Source: Planctomycetota bacterium (lineage in GTDB: Bacteria; Planctomycetota; PLA2). From it: a stretch of 64,000 nt of DNA. The notes below the pieces were generated by a model, which made no database searches, was not told the origin of the DNA, and saw only the letters and a program-made list of their open reading frames with translations. The DNA lies in assembly GCA_021776785.1 (NCBI GenBank), contig JAJFFF010000052.1:1-64000 (forward strand), written 5' to 3'. Position 1 is the first letter of the stretch, and each line of letters begins with the position of its first letter. This document shows, piece by piece, positions 38,212-46,562 of the stretch. A program made the translations under genes and the position numbers.

Positions 38212-38487
38212 ATGAAGCGGAAGCTCGTGCGGGATCGATGGGGCGTGGTGCTTGTTGCCTTTGTCGTGTCGGTCATCGGACAAGCGTTGATGGCGGCCGC
38301 CAGCAACGGGATTTCGTTTTACGTCATCGGTGTTTCGCAGCTGCTCTACCTGTGCCCGCTCATGCTTTTTTATGCATCGCGGCGAAACCACGAGGCGGTA
38401 TGGACGCTCGCGGGCTTCGGCGGCGTTGTGTTTCTCGTCAACTCCTCCTGCATGGGAGTCGTGGCGATCATGGTTTCAAACATGTGA
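38212..38487 (+). CDS. Small membrane protein, paralogue of the 36322 gene
   Basis: 91 aa. A basic N-terminus (MKRKLVRDR) then three hydrophobic helices: VVLVAFVVSVIGQALM, YVIGVSQLLYLCPLMLFY and LAGFGGVVFLVNSSCMGVVAIM. GVSQL-Y-x-x-P-L and the NSSCMG end correspond to GVSQL-Y-x-x-P-L and NAACIG in the last gene of the sdh/radical SAM operon. The ATG at 38212 is chosen because TATCGT ends 7 nt before it. It is stand-alone, convergent with the HEAT gene at 38504 (16-nt gap). Confidence 0.72.
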   Translation: MKRKLVRDRWGVVLVAFVVSVIGQALMAAASNGISFYVIGVSQLLYLCPLMLFYASRRNHEAVWTLAGFGGVVFLVNSSCMGVVAIMVSNM

Positions 38488-38503
38488 GCGGCGCGAGGCA
38501 CGG

Positions 38504-40312
38504 CTAGAGAAGCGCCGCCAACCAGTCGATCGCGTGCGACCGAATGAAGTAGTTGTAGTCGCGCGTGAGCATCACGCTCAACGGAACGGGGCGCGGATCC
38601 ACCATCGCACCGAGCGCAATGATCGCCATGGCGCGCACTTGGTCATTTTGCGAATCGTCGCGATAGACATCGATCAACGCCTCGATCGCTTTCATCGACG
38701 GGTCCGGCAAAATGCCGAGCGCCGTCACGATGGCGGCTTTCGTGTGCATCGTGCCCGCGTTCTTCAACACGTCGACCAGACCGCGCACGGACGCACGGCC
38801 TTGGAGCAACGCCAGTGCGATCGCCGCATTCTCGCGAACGCGGGCGTGGCTGTACTTCTTAAAGATGGCGCGCACGCGCGACACCTGCGCTGTGTCGCCT
38901 AGCATCCCCAGGGACAGCACGCCCCAGGGCAAAAACCCCCCGCTGTAGGCCGGCGCACCTTTGCGAGCTCCGGCCGCGGCACGGTTTCCACGGAGCGAGG
39001 TCTTGTCCAAACGGTTGAGAAGCGCAGGAATGACTTCGCGCGCGCCGGCAAGGCCGCACGCCACCGCCAGCGCACCGCGTTCGCTCACCGTGCTCGCGCG
39101 CTGAAAACGCAACGCGAGCAAATGCATGATGTCTTTCGAGCCCGCTCCGCAAAGCCCCAACGCGAGATACATGAACGCTCGGTCTTCTTGCGTGTTGAGC
39201 GTCTTGTTGCGCTCCATGCTCAGAAGAACTTCGCGCGCGTGCTTGCCGCCGATGCGGCCCAGCGACATCACCCCGAAGTGCTGGGTGATCGGGTCGCGCT
39301 TCGCGTCGCGCACCAGCCGGCCCAGTTGGCGAATGCCGGACTCGTGACTCGGCGGCAGCATGCGCCCCAGAGCGATCGCGACCGAGCGCTTGACTTGGTC
39401 GTCCTCGTCGCGGCGATAAAAGATGCGGAATAGCGCGTCGACATACTCCGGATTGCCGCGCCTTCCCAACGCCGTGATCGCAAGTCCCTGCTCACCCGGG
39501 CCCCACTTGCGACTTCCGCGCGCCATGGAGTGCAGCAGCTCGTCGTGCTCGTACTTAGAAAATCCCAACAGATGAGCTGCGAACCGGCGGCGCTCCTGCT
39601 CGTCGTTGATCGGCAACGCGTCCGACGCCGTCTTCACGCCCGACCGGAAAAACTTCGTGCGCGCGCGGATTTCATCTGAAGACGGCTCTGTGCCGTCGAG
39701 CAAAAAGCCGAGAAGTGCCAACGAGCGGTCGGTGATCGGCCGCTCCTTGTCGCCGGTGATCCGCTGGAACGTACCGCGGCGATCGGGGTCGCCCAAAGCG
39801 GCCAAACCGAAGATCGAAGCCTGGCGCACGGTGTACCACTTCGACGGCGGTGTCGACGTGCGACGCCCCAACGCCGTGTCCGCATCGCTCAGACCGAATT
39901 TGCCGAGCGCCACGGCAGCGGCCGCGCGAACACGTTGGTTTTTGTCGCGCAACGCGCCCTGCATCAGCTCGTACATCTTGGTTTCGCGCAACCGCTTGCG
40001 CGTGACCACTTCCTGGTTCGTGTCGCGTTCGATCCCGGTGACCGGCCGCCCGCGCATCCGCGCGGCCAAGATCCATTCGCGGTTGTACGCCCACCACAGT
40101 CGCCAGTCGTGCGCGCCGTGCGCGGAGCGCGGCGTCGACGGGCCGGAAGAGTTGCCGCCGGATCCGTCGCCGCTCCCGTCGCGCGGGATACCGATCGCCG
40201 GAGCGCCGCCACCGGCGTTGGGATTGGTCGTTGACCGTTCGCCGTGGCCGAGCGCGAATGCGCACAGGACGAGTAGGCCGACGGGAAGGAGTTGGGCCGT
40301 TCGAGTCTGCAT
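38504..40312 (-). CDS. Secreted HEAT-repeat protein (paralogue 1)
   Basis: 602 aa. Signal peptide (about residues 1-25), a Gly/Ser/Pro-rich linker, then the signature WRLWWAYNRE shared with the gene at 40802. The remainder is about twelve HEAT-type helical pairs (RAAAAVALGKFGLSD, RSVAIALGRMLPP, FGVMSLGRIGGKHA, ENAAIALALLQGR, AAIVTALGIL, RAMAIIALGAM). HEAT solenoids bind proteins; the partner is unknown. GGAGGA lies 7 nt before the ATG at 40312. Confidence 0.8.
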   Translation of the reverse strand: MQTRTAQLLPVGLLVLCAFALGHGERSTTNPNAGGGAPAIGIPRDGSGDGSGGNSSGPSTPRSAHGAHDWRLWWAYNREWILAARMRGRPVTGIERDTNQEVVTRKRLRETKMYELMQGALRDKNQRVRAAAAVALGKFGLSDADTALGRRTSTPPSKWYTVRQASIFGLAALGDPDRRGTFQRITGDKERPITDRSLALLGFLLDGTEPSSDEIRARTKFFRSGVKTASDALPINDEQERRRFAAHLLGFSKYEHDELLHSMARGSRKWGPGEQGLAITALGRRGNPEYVDALFRIFYRRDEDDQVKRSVAIALGRMLPPSHESGIRQLGRLVRDAKRDPITQHFGVMSLGRIGGKHAREVLLSMERNKTLNTQEDRAFMYLALGLCGAGSKDIMHLLALRFQRASTVSERGALAVACGLAGAREVIPALLNRLDKTSLRGNRAAAGARKGAPAYSGGFLPWGVLSLGMLGDTAQVSRVRAIFKKYSHARVRENAAIALALLQGRASVRGLVDVLKNAGTMHTKAAIVTALGILPDPSMKAIEALIDVYRDDSQNDQVRAMAIIALGAMVDPRPVPLSVMLTRDYNYFIRSHAIDWLAALL

Positions 40313-40485
40313 CGTTTGTTCCTCCACGCACGGGCCCGAAACGCATCGTGGATCTATCTCTCAGGGTGCCACGGATTTCATCCGTGACAACACGAATCGA
40401 CGCCGCTTACGGATTTGACACGGATCATGCCGATGAGTGTAGAGCCACGATTAAATACCAACTTGGGGCTCCACGTTAGCGGAGC

Positions 40486-40491
40486 TAGGAT
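40486..40491 (+). promoter_or_regulatory. -10 element of the small gene at 40511
   Basis: TAGGAT; the start codon is 19 nt further on and has a Shine-Dalgarno, so the transcript should carry a short leader. Confidence 0.35.
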
Positions 40492-40510
40492 GGTCTCGGA
40501 GGAATCTCTG

Positions 40511-40768
40511 ATGTCGCGACGCATGTCCAGCAAGGGTCGTCTCAATCGTTTGCGCGATGAGGCCGAAGCGGGAGAGAAAGAAAAGAAAGCCGCGGCGCCC
40601 GTAGCCGGCGGAGCCATGCGCGTCGTCTGGGCGGTGTGCGACATCGGCGGCAAAACGGTGAAGCAGTTCCCGTACCCGCAAAAAGAGGCCGCCGAGGCGG
40701 AAGCGCGCGGCCTCACCGCCGCAACGGGCCAAACGCACTTCGTCAAGCGCGACAAAGTGTCGTTCTAG
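40511..40768 (+). CDS. Small charged protein, unknown function
   Basis: 85 aa. A Lys/Arg/Glu/Ala-rich N-terminal helix (GRLNRLRDEAEAGEKEKKA) precedes a short beta-alpha unit (MRVVWAVCDIGGKTVKQFPY, then KEAAEAEARGLTAATG and THFVKRDKV). The latter half resembles small DUF2188-like units but is too short to assign. GGAGGA 7 nt before the ATG at 40511 decides the start. It sits between two paralogous HEAT genes on the other strand. A 12-nt tandem duplication covers its stop codon. Confidence 0.65.
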   Translation: MSRRMSSKGRLNRLRDEAEAGEKEKKAAAPVAGGAMRVVWAVCDIGGKTVKQFPYPQKEAAEAEARGLTAATGQTHFVKRDKVSF

Positions 40769-40780
40769 GTGTCGTTCTAG
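40757..40780. repeat. 12-bp tandem duplication over a stop codon
   Basis: GTGTCGTTCTAG occurs twice in a row; the first copy ends with the TAG stop of the 40511 gene, giving a repeated stop. Confidence 0.85.
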
Positions 40781-40801
40781 CTCTGCCCTAATTCGCGACC
40801 G

Positions 40802-42463
40802 CTACAAGATCGTGATCGCTTGCTGAATCGCTTCGACCGTTACGTACGGGTTGAAGTCGAACGTCAGCTGCGTCAGCACGGGCACCGCCTCGGGATCGCC
40901 GATGCGCCCCAGGCCCGCGAGCGCCAACGCGCGCTCAATTCCGGAGCGACGCTTGTCATGCACGATCGCCCGCAACGGCGCCACCGCTTTGACCGACCCG
41001 ATCAACCCGAGCGCGCGCACGACAGCCGCACGCTCGTACAGCGAGTTCGAGCCCGCGAGAACTTTGATCAACGCGTCGATCGCCGCCGAACGACGCAAGA
41101 GCGCGAGACCAATCGCGGCCTTTTCGCGCGTGACCGGATCCCGACTCTTGTCGAGTGTCTTCTCAATGATCGGAATGGTCTTGAGGTCGTTTAAGAGCCC
41201 CAGCGCGAGCATGCCGTAAGGGGCAAACATCGCGTGGCGCTCTTTCAGTTCCCGACGGAGGTCGGGAATGGCCGCGCGGTAGTCGGCCAGCCCCAACGCG
41301 AGCGCACACGCCGAACGATCGCCGCCGTTTTTGACGCGCAAGAACTCGCGGTGCAGGGCCGCGCCCGCTGTTTCCGAGCCGCTGATGCCGAGCCCGAGAT
41401 AGACAAACGCGCGAAGCTGCTGCCCGACGCGTTTGAGTTGACCGATAAGAATGCGCTCGCTGTGCTCGCCGCCAATGCGACCAAGGCTGATGGCCAGCAT
41501 CGACTTCACGCCCGGATGCCGTTCTTTGTCGAGCAACTTGCCGACCAATTCGATCGTTGTTTGCTGCGACGGCTGGACCAACGACCCAAGCGCCGTGGCG
41601 GCGCCGACACGCGCTGCGTCGCGGACGCGCTCGGTGCGCAACATGCTCAAGACGTCGCCGATCGCAATCGGATCGCCGAGCGGTCCGAGTGCACTGGCCG
41701 CCAAGCCGGCCATCGCCCGCGGGGTCGAACGCGACCGCGCATGGGCCACGAGCAGCGGCGTCATCGCAGGATTCCCCGACAAGCCGAGTGCCGTCGCTGC
41801 GCACGCGCGCACCTGCTCCCGCGTTCGACTAGACCCGATCACTTTTTTTTTGCCGGTGAGCACGTCGGATAAGAACGTCGCCTCCTTGAGATAGCCCAGT
41901 CCCAACACAGCAAAGCCGCGCATACGCGCCCGCTCGTTTTGGTCCAGCGCCACTTCCGCAAGAAAGCCCGCCTGTTTCTGATCGCGCAGGAGCAACAAGC
42001 CAAGCAGTGCGGACTCTCGGACATCGCGAATCTTGTCGCGCGCAAACATTTCGCGCAGCCGCGGCGCGGCCATCGTCATTCCAAACTTGCCGGCCGCAAC
42101 AGCAGCGGCGGCGCGCACCTCGTCTTCTCGATCCTTAAGCGCCTTGAGCACTTCGGGGATCAGAATCGTCTCGCGCGCCAGGCGACGCTCCTCCTCGCGA
42201 TCGCTCCGCTTGGTGCCGGTGATGACTTCGCGACGGGCGAGCCGCGCGCGAATGTCGAGATAGCGCTCGCGGTTCAGCGTCCACCAGTACTCCCAACTCA
42301 CCGTCGAGGGGCCCCGGCCGCCGGGCGTGGCGGGCGGTCCGTTGGGATTGGCGGGTCCGCGGACGGGGTCGCGGGGACCCGATCGCGGCGGCGGCCGAAA
42401 CGCGCCTCCATGCGCCCACGTCGGAACCGACAACACCGCGAGAAGGCAGACCGCTCTCCACAT
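40802..42463 (-). CDS. Secreted HEAT-repeat protein (paralogue 2)
   Basis: 553 aa. Signal peptide 1-21 (ending AHG), Pro/Gly/Arg-rich linker, the WEYWWTLNRERYLDIR signature and then HEAT repeats over the rest (RAAAAVAAGKFGM, RESALLGLLLL, RMRGFAVLGLGYL, RACAATALGLSG, KSMLAISLGRIGGEHS, RAAVVRALGLIG, RALALAGLGRIGD). It is colinear with the 38504 protein, so the two arose by duplication. GGAG lies 5 nt before ATG 42463; an ATG at 42475 is an alternative. Confidence 0.8.
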   Translation of the reverse strand: MWRAVCLLAVLSVPTWAHGGAFRPPPRSGPRDPVRGPANPNGPPATPGGRGPSTVSWEYWWTLNRERYLDIRARLARREVITGTKRSDREEERRLARETILIPEVLKALKDREDEVRAAAAVAAGKFGMTMAAPRLREMFARDKIRDVRESALLGLLLLRDQKQAGFLAEVALDQNERARMRGFAVLGLGYLKEATFLSDVLTGKKKVIGSSRTREQVRACAATALGLSGNPAMTPLLVAHARSRSTPRAMAGLAASALGPLGDPIAIGDVLSMLRTERVRDAARVGAATALGSLVQPSQQTTIELVGKLLDKERHPGVKSMLAISLGRIGGEHSERILIGQLKRVGQQLRAFVYLGLGISGSETAGAALHREFLRVKNGGDRSACALALGLADYRAAIPDLRRELKERHAMFAPYGMLALGLLNDLKTIPIIEKTLDKSRDPVTREKAAIGLALLRRSAAIDALIKVLAGSNSLYERAAVVRALGLIGSVKAVAPLRAIVHDKRRSGIERALALAGLGRIGDPEAVPVLTQLTFDFNPYVTVEAIQQAITIL

Positions 42464-42814
42464 GCTCCTAGTCATAACGGCGGCGCGGACCGCGCTGCCC
42501 GAAAAATCGAACGGGCCCAATAACAAGATTCCGCCCCATGGAGCCATCTCAGGCGATTTCCCTATGCCCCAACTTGGACCCAGGCTTTTTTTCGATCCGC
42601 TTGCCCCGCGCCGACTGAGGGATACAACACAGGTGACACAAACGTACTCCGGATCAAGTTGCTGACCGGCCCATCGCCATCGCGCTGGCCCGTTTCCCGC
42701 ACGCTGACATTCCACGGTTCCCATTAGGCGGCTGGGCATGGACGGCACTCCCGGAACTACGAAAAACGGTCATCACGGGCCCCGAGTTCTTCGGGGCCCG
42801 CTTAATTTTCACGG
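42464..42814. other. Intergenic region before the DUF72-rnhC operon
   Basis: About 350 nt. It contains the promoter region of the HEAT gene on the minus strand, a strong hairpin (42776-42800) and a 26-codon frame (42738-42818) whose stop overlaps the DUF72 GTG. No confirmed gene. Confidence 0.5.
42776..42808 (+). terminator. Strong hairpin followed by T-rich tract just upstream of the DUF72 gene
   Basis: Perfect 10-bp stem (42776-42785 with 42791-42800), loop GTTCT, then CTTAATTTT. It looks like a terminator yet no plus-strand gene precedes it. The TAATTT at 42803-42808 is also 6 nt before the DUF72 GTG and could be its -10 element. Confidence 0.55.
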
Positions 42815-43654
42815 GTGATTCGACTCGGCACGGCGGGCTATGCCTACAAGGATTGGGAAGGCCCCGTGTACCCGCGCCCCAAACCGCGCGGGTTCAACAA
42901 CCTGCGGTTTATGGCCGGGTTGTTTTCGTGCGTCGAGATGAACGTCACGTTTTATCGGTCGCCCACGCCGGAGAACGTCGCGAGTTGGGTCGAGACCGTC
43001 CGGCGGCACGATGACTTTCGGTTCACGTTCAAGCTGTATCGCGGCCTGACGCACGAGAGCGATTTTGCGGCACTCCCGCCTTTTCTCGAGGCGCTGGCCC
43101 CGGCGCGGGAAGCGGGCAAACTCGGCGCGGTGCTCGCGCAGTTCCCGTACTTTTTTAAGAACACGCAGGACAATCGCGCGCATCTGGCGCGGTTGGCGCG
43201 CGGCATGGAGGGCTGGCCGGTGGCGCTCGAAGTACGCGACCGTTCGTGGCTCACGCCTCCCGCCCGCGATTTCATCACGCGTCTCGGCCTAAACCTCAGC
43301 GCGATTGACATCTGTCAGACCGACGACGCCGTGCCGCCGGAGCCGCTGTGCACCGGGCCCATTGGATACGTGCGCCTGCATGGCCGCAATGCGGACGCGT
43401 GGTTCGACAAAGACGCGCCCGTCTTTGAAAAGTACAACTACTTGTACGCGCCAGCCGAACTGAAGTCTTGGGCCGGCCATGTGCGCACGATCTCCCAAAA
43501 CACCGAAGTGACCTACGTCATCACCAACAACCACTTCGCCGGCAAAGCCGTCGTCAACGCCATCCAGCTCGGCCGCATGCTCGGGCAAAGAATGGCCCCG
43601 CCGCCACCTCAACTCGTCGAAACCTATCCTGACGCCCTAGCCCAGACTCTATGA
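42815..43654 (+). CDS. DUF72 (YecE-like) domain protein
   Basis: 279 aa from a GTG. The TIM-barrel-like DUF72 family signatures are clear: RLGTAGYAYKDWEG at the N-terminus, EMNVTFYRSPTPENVASWV, FTFKLYRGLTH, GAVLAQFPYFFKN, ALEVRDRSW, YVRLHGRN and the terminal VTYVITNNHFAGKAVVNA. Biochemical function of the family is not established. The stop overlaps the rnhC ATG (ATGA). Confidence 0.92.
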   Translation: MIRLGTAGYAYKDWEGPVYPRPKPRGFNNLRFMAGLFSCVEMNVTFYRSPTPENVASWVETVRRHDDFRFTFKLYRGLTHESDFAALPPFLEALAPAREAGKLGAVLAQFPYFFKNTQDNRAHLARLARGMEGWPVALEVRDRSWLTPPARDFITRLGLNLSAIDICQTDDAVPPEPLCTGPIGYVRLHGRNADAWFDKDAPVFEKYNYLYAPAELKSWAGHVRTISQNTEVTYVITNNHFAGKAVVNAIQLGRMLGQRMAPPPPQLVETYPDALAQTL

Positions 43655-44544
43655 CAACAACGCTCAAGCTAACCGCCGCCGAGATCGAGGCGCTCCGGCA
43701 CAAACTCGAAGATGCTCGCTACGAGTTTCGCGATCTCAACTACGCGCACTTTCAAGCGCGCGGCGAGCAGGTCGTCGTGAGCGCGTACCGCAGCGGCAAA
43801 GTCGTCGTGCAGGGAAACGGAGCCGAGGCGTTCTTGGAGCGCTACGCCGGGCTCGCGCCGGCGTTCGAGAAGGCGGGCCGTGAGGACCCGCCGGGTAAGC
43901 GTGCGGTCAACGGGCCGGTCGCGGGCAGCGACGAATCCGGCAAGGGTGACTACTTCGGGCCGATGGTCGTGGCCGCGGTGCTCGTGTTGCCCGAGCAGGC
44001 GGAAGCACTGGCGCGCGCGGGCACGCGCGATTGCAAAACGATGAGCGAGAGCGCCGTCATGCGAACGGCTGTCGCGATCCGACAGCTGTGTACGCACAAG
44101 GTCTTGTCGCTTCCGCCGCCGGAGTACAACGAGCGTTGGGGCGCGGTCGGAAACGTCGCGATCGTGTTATCGGACATGCATGCCGAAGCGCTCGCCGCCG
44201 TCGTCCCCGATGCCGAGGCGCTCGTCGTGATCGACCAGTTCACGACCGAGCAACGACTTCACAAAGCGCTGGGCGAGCACGGCGTCAAGAACCCGACCGA
44301 GATTCGTCATCGCGCCGAGGACAACGTCGCCGTCGCGGCCGCGTCGGTTCTCGCGCGCGCCGAATTCCTGATCCAACTCAAAGAACTCGGCAACGAGTAT
44401 GGCACCAATCTGCCGAAGGGCGCGGGCCCGGCGGTGGACGGCTGCGCGAAGCGGCTTTACACCGACTTCGGGATGGATGCGCTGCGCGCGCTTGCCAAAA
44501 CGCACTTCAGGACCACCGAGAAGGTCACCGGGCACCTTTTCTAG
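43651..44544 (+). CDS. rnhC: Ribonuclease HIII
   Basis: 297 aa. Degrades the RNA strand of RNA-DNA hybrids. An N-terminal TBP-like substrate-binding domain (DUF3378, residues 1-85) is followed by the catalytic RNase H fold with D94 and E95 in GSDESGKGDYFGP and further acidic residues in CKTMS and VVIDQFT. The Glu next to Asp and the N-terminal domain separate it from RNase HII. Co-transcribed with DUF72 through a 4-nt overlap. Confidence 0.95.
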   Translation: MTTTLKLTAAEIEALRHKLEDARYEFRDLNYAHFQARGEQVVVSAYRSGKVVVQGNGAEAFLERYAGLAPAFEKAGREDPPGKRAVNGPVAGSDESGKGDYFGPMVVAAVLVLPEQAEALARAGTRDCKTMSESAVMRTAVAIRQLCTHKVLSLPPPEYNERWGAVGNVAIVLSDMHAEALAAVVPDAEALVVIDQFTTEQRLHKALGEHGVKNPTEIRHRAEDNVAVAAASVLARAEFLIQLKELGNEYGTNLPKGAGPAVDGCAKRLYTDFGMDALRALAKTHFRTTEKVTGHLF

Positions 44545-44571
44545 CCACCCCGACCGGGTGCGGGGACGCGT

Positions 44572-44577
44572 TAGAAT
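44572..44577 (+). promoter_or_regulatory. -10 element of the HEAT protein at 44585 (leaderless)
   Basis: TAGAAT, 7 nt before the GTG at 44585. Confidence 0.5.
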
Positions 44578-44584
44578 TGATGTG

Positions 44585-45778
44585 GTGCGCGTCCTCTGTT
44601 CGATCCTCCTCCTTGTTGCGGCCGCTTCGGCGCTCACCGAGGATCAGGTGCACGGACTCATCGAACTGTTGGGCGACAAGGATCCCAACCGCCGGCGCGC
44701 CGCGTACCGACTCTTGGAGCGCGAAGGCGATGCTATCTTGCCGCTCCTCATGGCGGCGCGCGCGGACAGCCTTACCGCTCACCGCGCGTTGCGCGACCTG
44801 ACACGCAAAGCGCGCAAACTCAGGCTGTCCTTGCGCGCGCCGGCGCAACACGCCATCGGGACGCCGCTTACGCTGACGCTCAGCATTCTCAACGACACCG
44901 AGTTCACGATGACGTTGCCGTTTCAGGAACAGCGCAACGGGCGCCAGCGGTCGTGTATGTCCGTGTTCTTTGATCGCAAAGAGTTTCGTCTTTTGCCCAA
45001 CCACGTCCGTGGGTTCGGTCCGCACATGAAGATCGCGCCGCAGCAGACGATCGAGTTCCAAGCCGTCATTGGTCCCGAGGCGCGCGTGCTCACGAAACCC
45101 GGAGCCTTGAAAGTTTCGTGGAAATTCCTCGCGCGACGCGTTGTGATCGCGGAGCGTGCGCCCGATCGCGGCTACATGCGCGTGCTCGCGGAACCGGTTC
45201 CGCTGCTTGTGCAGGGCCGAACGCCGGCGCAGCTTGGGAAGGCTCTGGATGGAGGCGCAGCGGAGCGCCAAGCCGCGCTCGTCGAAGTCCGAACGCGCAC
45301 CGACGATGCGATGCGGCCGCTTCTGCGCAAGCGATTTCGCGATCCGGACCTCGCGCTGACGGCGATCCAAGTGCTCGCGGGCGCCGCCGAGGAGCAGGAC
45401 CTAAAACTGTTCATGGATACGTCCACCAACCACCCCGACGCGCGGGTGCGGGTGGCGGCCGTGCGCGCACTCGGTGGATACCAGGCGCGGAAAGCGCGTC
45501 AGCGGCTGCTGCGCCTTGTGCTCGACCACGACGAGGAGCTGCTGGACGCGGCCGCCGACGCGTTATCGCACCACAAGAACGCGCGTACGGTCGGAGTTTA
45601 TATCTCGCTCCTGCGCAAGCCCGGCCCGTGGCAACACAAGATCGCGCGCCGCCTCACGCGGTGGACCGGCAAGGCCGTGAGCCTGCGCGATGAAGAGATC
45701 GACGCGTTCGAGCAGTGGTTTTTGCGTGAGCGCAAGGCCGGGCGGCCGTGGGCGCTCAGCGACCGTCCGCGTAAGTGA
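44585..45778 (+). CDS. Secreted protein with HEAT-like repeats
   Basis: 397 aa from the GTG at 44585 (another GTG at 44582 is possible). Signal peptide ending ASA. An N-terminal helical pair (LIELLGDKDPNRRRAAYRLLE), then a beta-sandwich-like middle (LTLTLSILNDTEFTMTLPF), then C-terminal HEAT pairs (RVRVAAVRALGGYQARKA, ELLDAAADALSHH). The large frame further upstream lies in rnhC and is rejected. The 3' end overlaps the convergent gene by 23 nt. Function unknown. Confidence 0.72.
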   Translation: MRVLCSILLLVAAASALTEDQVHGLIELLGDKDPNRRRAAYRLLEREGDAILPLLMAARADSLTAHRALRDLTRKARKLRLSLRAPAQHAIGTPLTLTLSILNDTEFTMTLPFQEQRNGRQRSCMSVFFDRKEFRLLPNHVRGFGPHMKIAPQQTIEFQAVIGPEARVLTKPGALKVSWKFLARRVVIAERAPDRGYMRVLAEPVPLLVQGRTPAQLGKALDGGAAERQAALVEVRTRTDDAMRPLLRKRFRDPDLALTAIQVLAGAAEEQDLKLFMDTSTNHPDARVRVAAVRALGGYQARKARQRLLRLVLDHDEELLDAAADALSHHKNARTVGVYISLLRKPGPWQHKIARRLTRWTGKAVSLRDEEIDAFEQWFLRERKAGRPWALSDRPRK

Positions 45779-46550
45779 TCGACCGCGTCTTGCGAAAACT
45801 TCCCGTTCCGAACTCACCTTTGTCGGCGTCCACGCGTCCCTTCATCTTCAGCGACACGTCTCGACCGAGCTTGACGTTGAATCGCCAGTCTCCTGTCATG
45901 TTGCCGACCCAATCGTGATCTCCGTCGCGGTACTCCTGCGTGAACACGAACTGGATGTGTGCGATCCCGTCTTCGATGGACTTGACCGTGAATCGCGCCT
46001 CGCCCTTCACGCCCGCGGGCACGGGCTGGCCCACCGTCACCAAAAACTTCGCGGCCGGAACGGCCCACGTCGAGCCCGCCTTGATCTTGCCCGGCGGCAG
46101 CCGTCCGTCGCGCCACGGCTTGAGTCGTTGGACCAATTGCGGGTGCGCCTTCGTGACGTCTTTGTCGCCCTCGCCGTACAGCACCCATTTTTTGCCGGAC
46201 TTTTTCCATACGAACGACTTGCCGTGACTCGCGAATCGCTGCGTCGCCTTGCCTTCTTTTTCCGGCGACTTGTGCACGATGTGCGTGTAGTCGAGGACTT
46301 CGATGCGTTCGTGCGTCGCCGCGCCGTTTTTGTCTACGGCTAAGACCGTGCGCCGGAGCTTTTGGCTGCCCTCGACGTCGTATTCGAGCAGTTTGTCTTC
46401 GACGGGAAACAAACGCAGACTCATCCGGCTTTGGGACTGATCCACGTAGGTCATACCGCGCGTGAAGCGGTAGCGGAGTTCGACCTCCGCCTCATGGTCG
46501 GTCTTGTCCGGCGCGCCGATGATGACGAGAAGCGCGAGCAGAGCGGGCAT
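45756..46550 (-). CDS. Secreted beta-rich protein, unknown function
   Basis: 264 aa. Short hydrophobic N-terminus (MPALLALLVIIGA) as signal, then a mostly beta sequence with repeated charged strands (VELRYRFTRGMTYVDQSQSRMSLRL, THERIEVLDYTHIV, GDWRFNVKLGRDVSLKMKGRV). The pattern resembles large single-domain periplasmic proteins of planctomycetes, but I cannot name a family. TAGTCT at 46557-46562 (minus strand) is 6 nt before the ATG and overlaps the LysR stop, so it is probably transcribed on its own. Confidence 0.7.
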   Translation of the reverse strand: MPALLALLVIIGAPDKTDHEAEVELRYRFTRGMTYVDQSQSRMSLRLFPVEDKLLEYDVEGSQKLRRTVLAVDKNGAATHERIEVLDYTHIVHKSPEKEGKATQRFASHGKSFVWKKSGKKWVLYGEGDKDVTKAHPQLVQRLKPWRDGRLPPGKIKAGSTWAVPAAKFLVTVGQPVPAGVKGEARFTVKSIEDGIAHIQFVFTQEYRDGDHDWVGNMTGDWRFNVKLGRDVSLKMKGRVDADKGEFGTGSFRKTRSITYADGR

Positions 46551-46556
46551 ACGCGC

Positions 46557-46562
46557 AGACTA
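46557..46562 (-). promoter_or_regulatory. -10 element of the 45756-46550 gene (leaderless)
   Basis: TAGTCT on the minus strand, 6 nt before the ATG; it overlaps the LysR stop codon. Confidence 0.4.
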
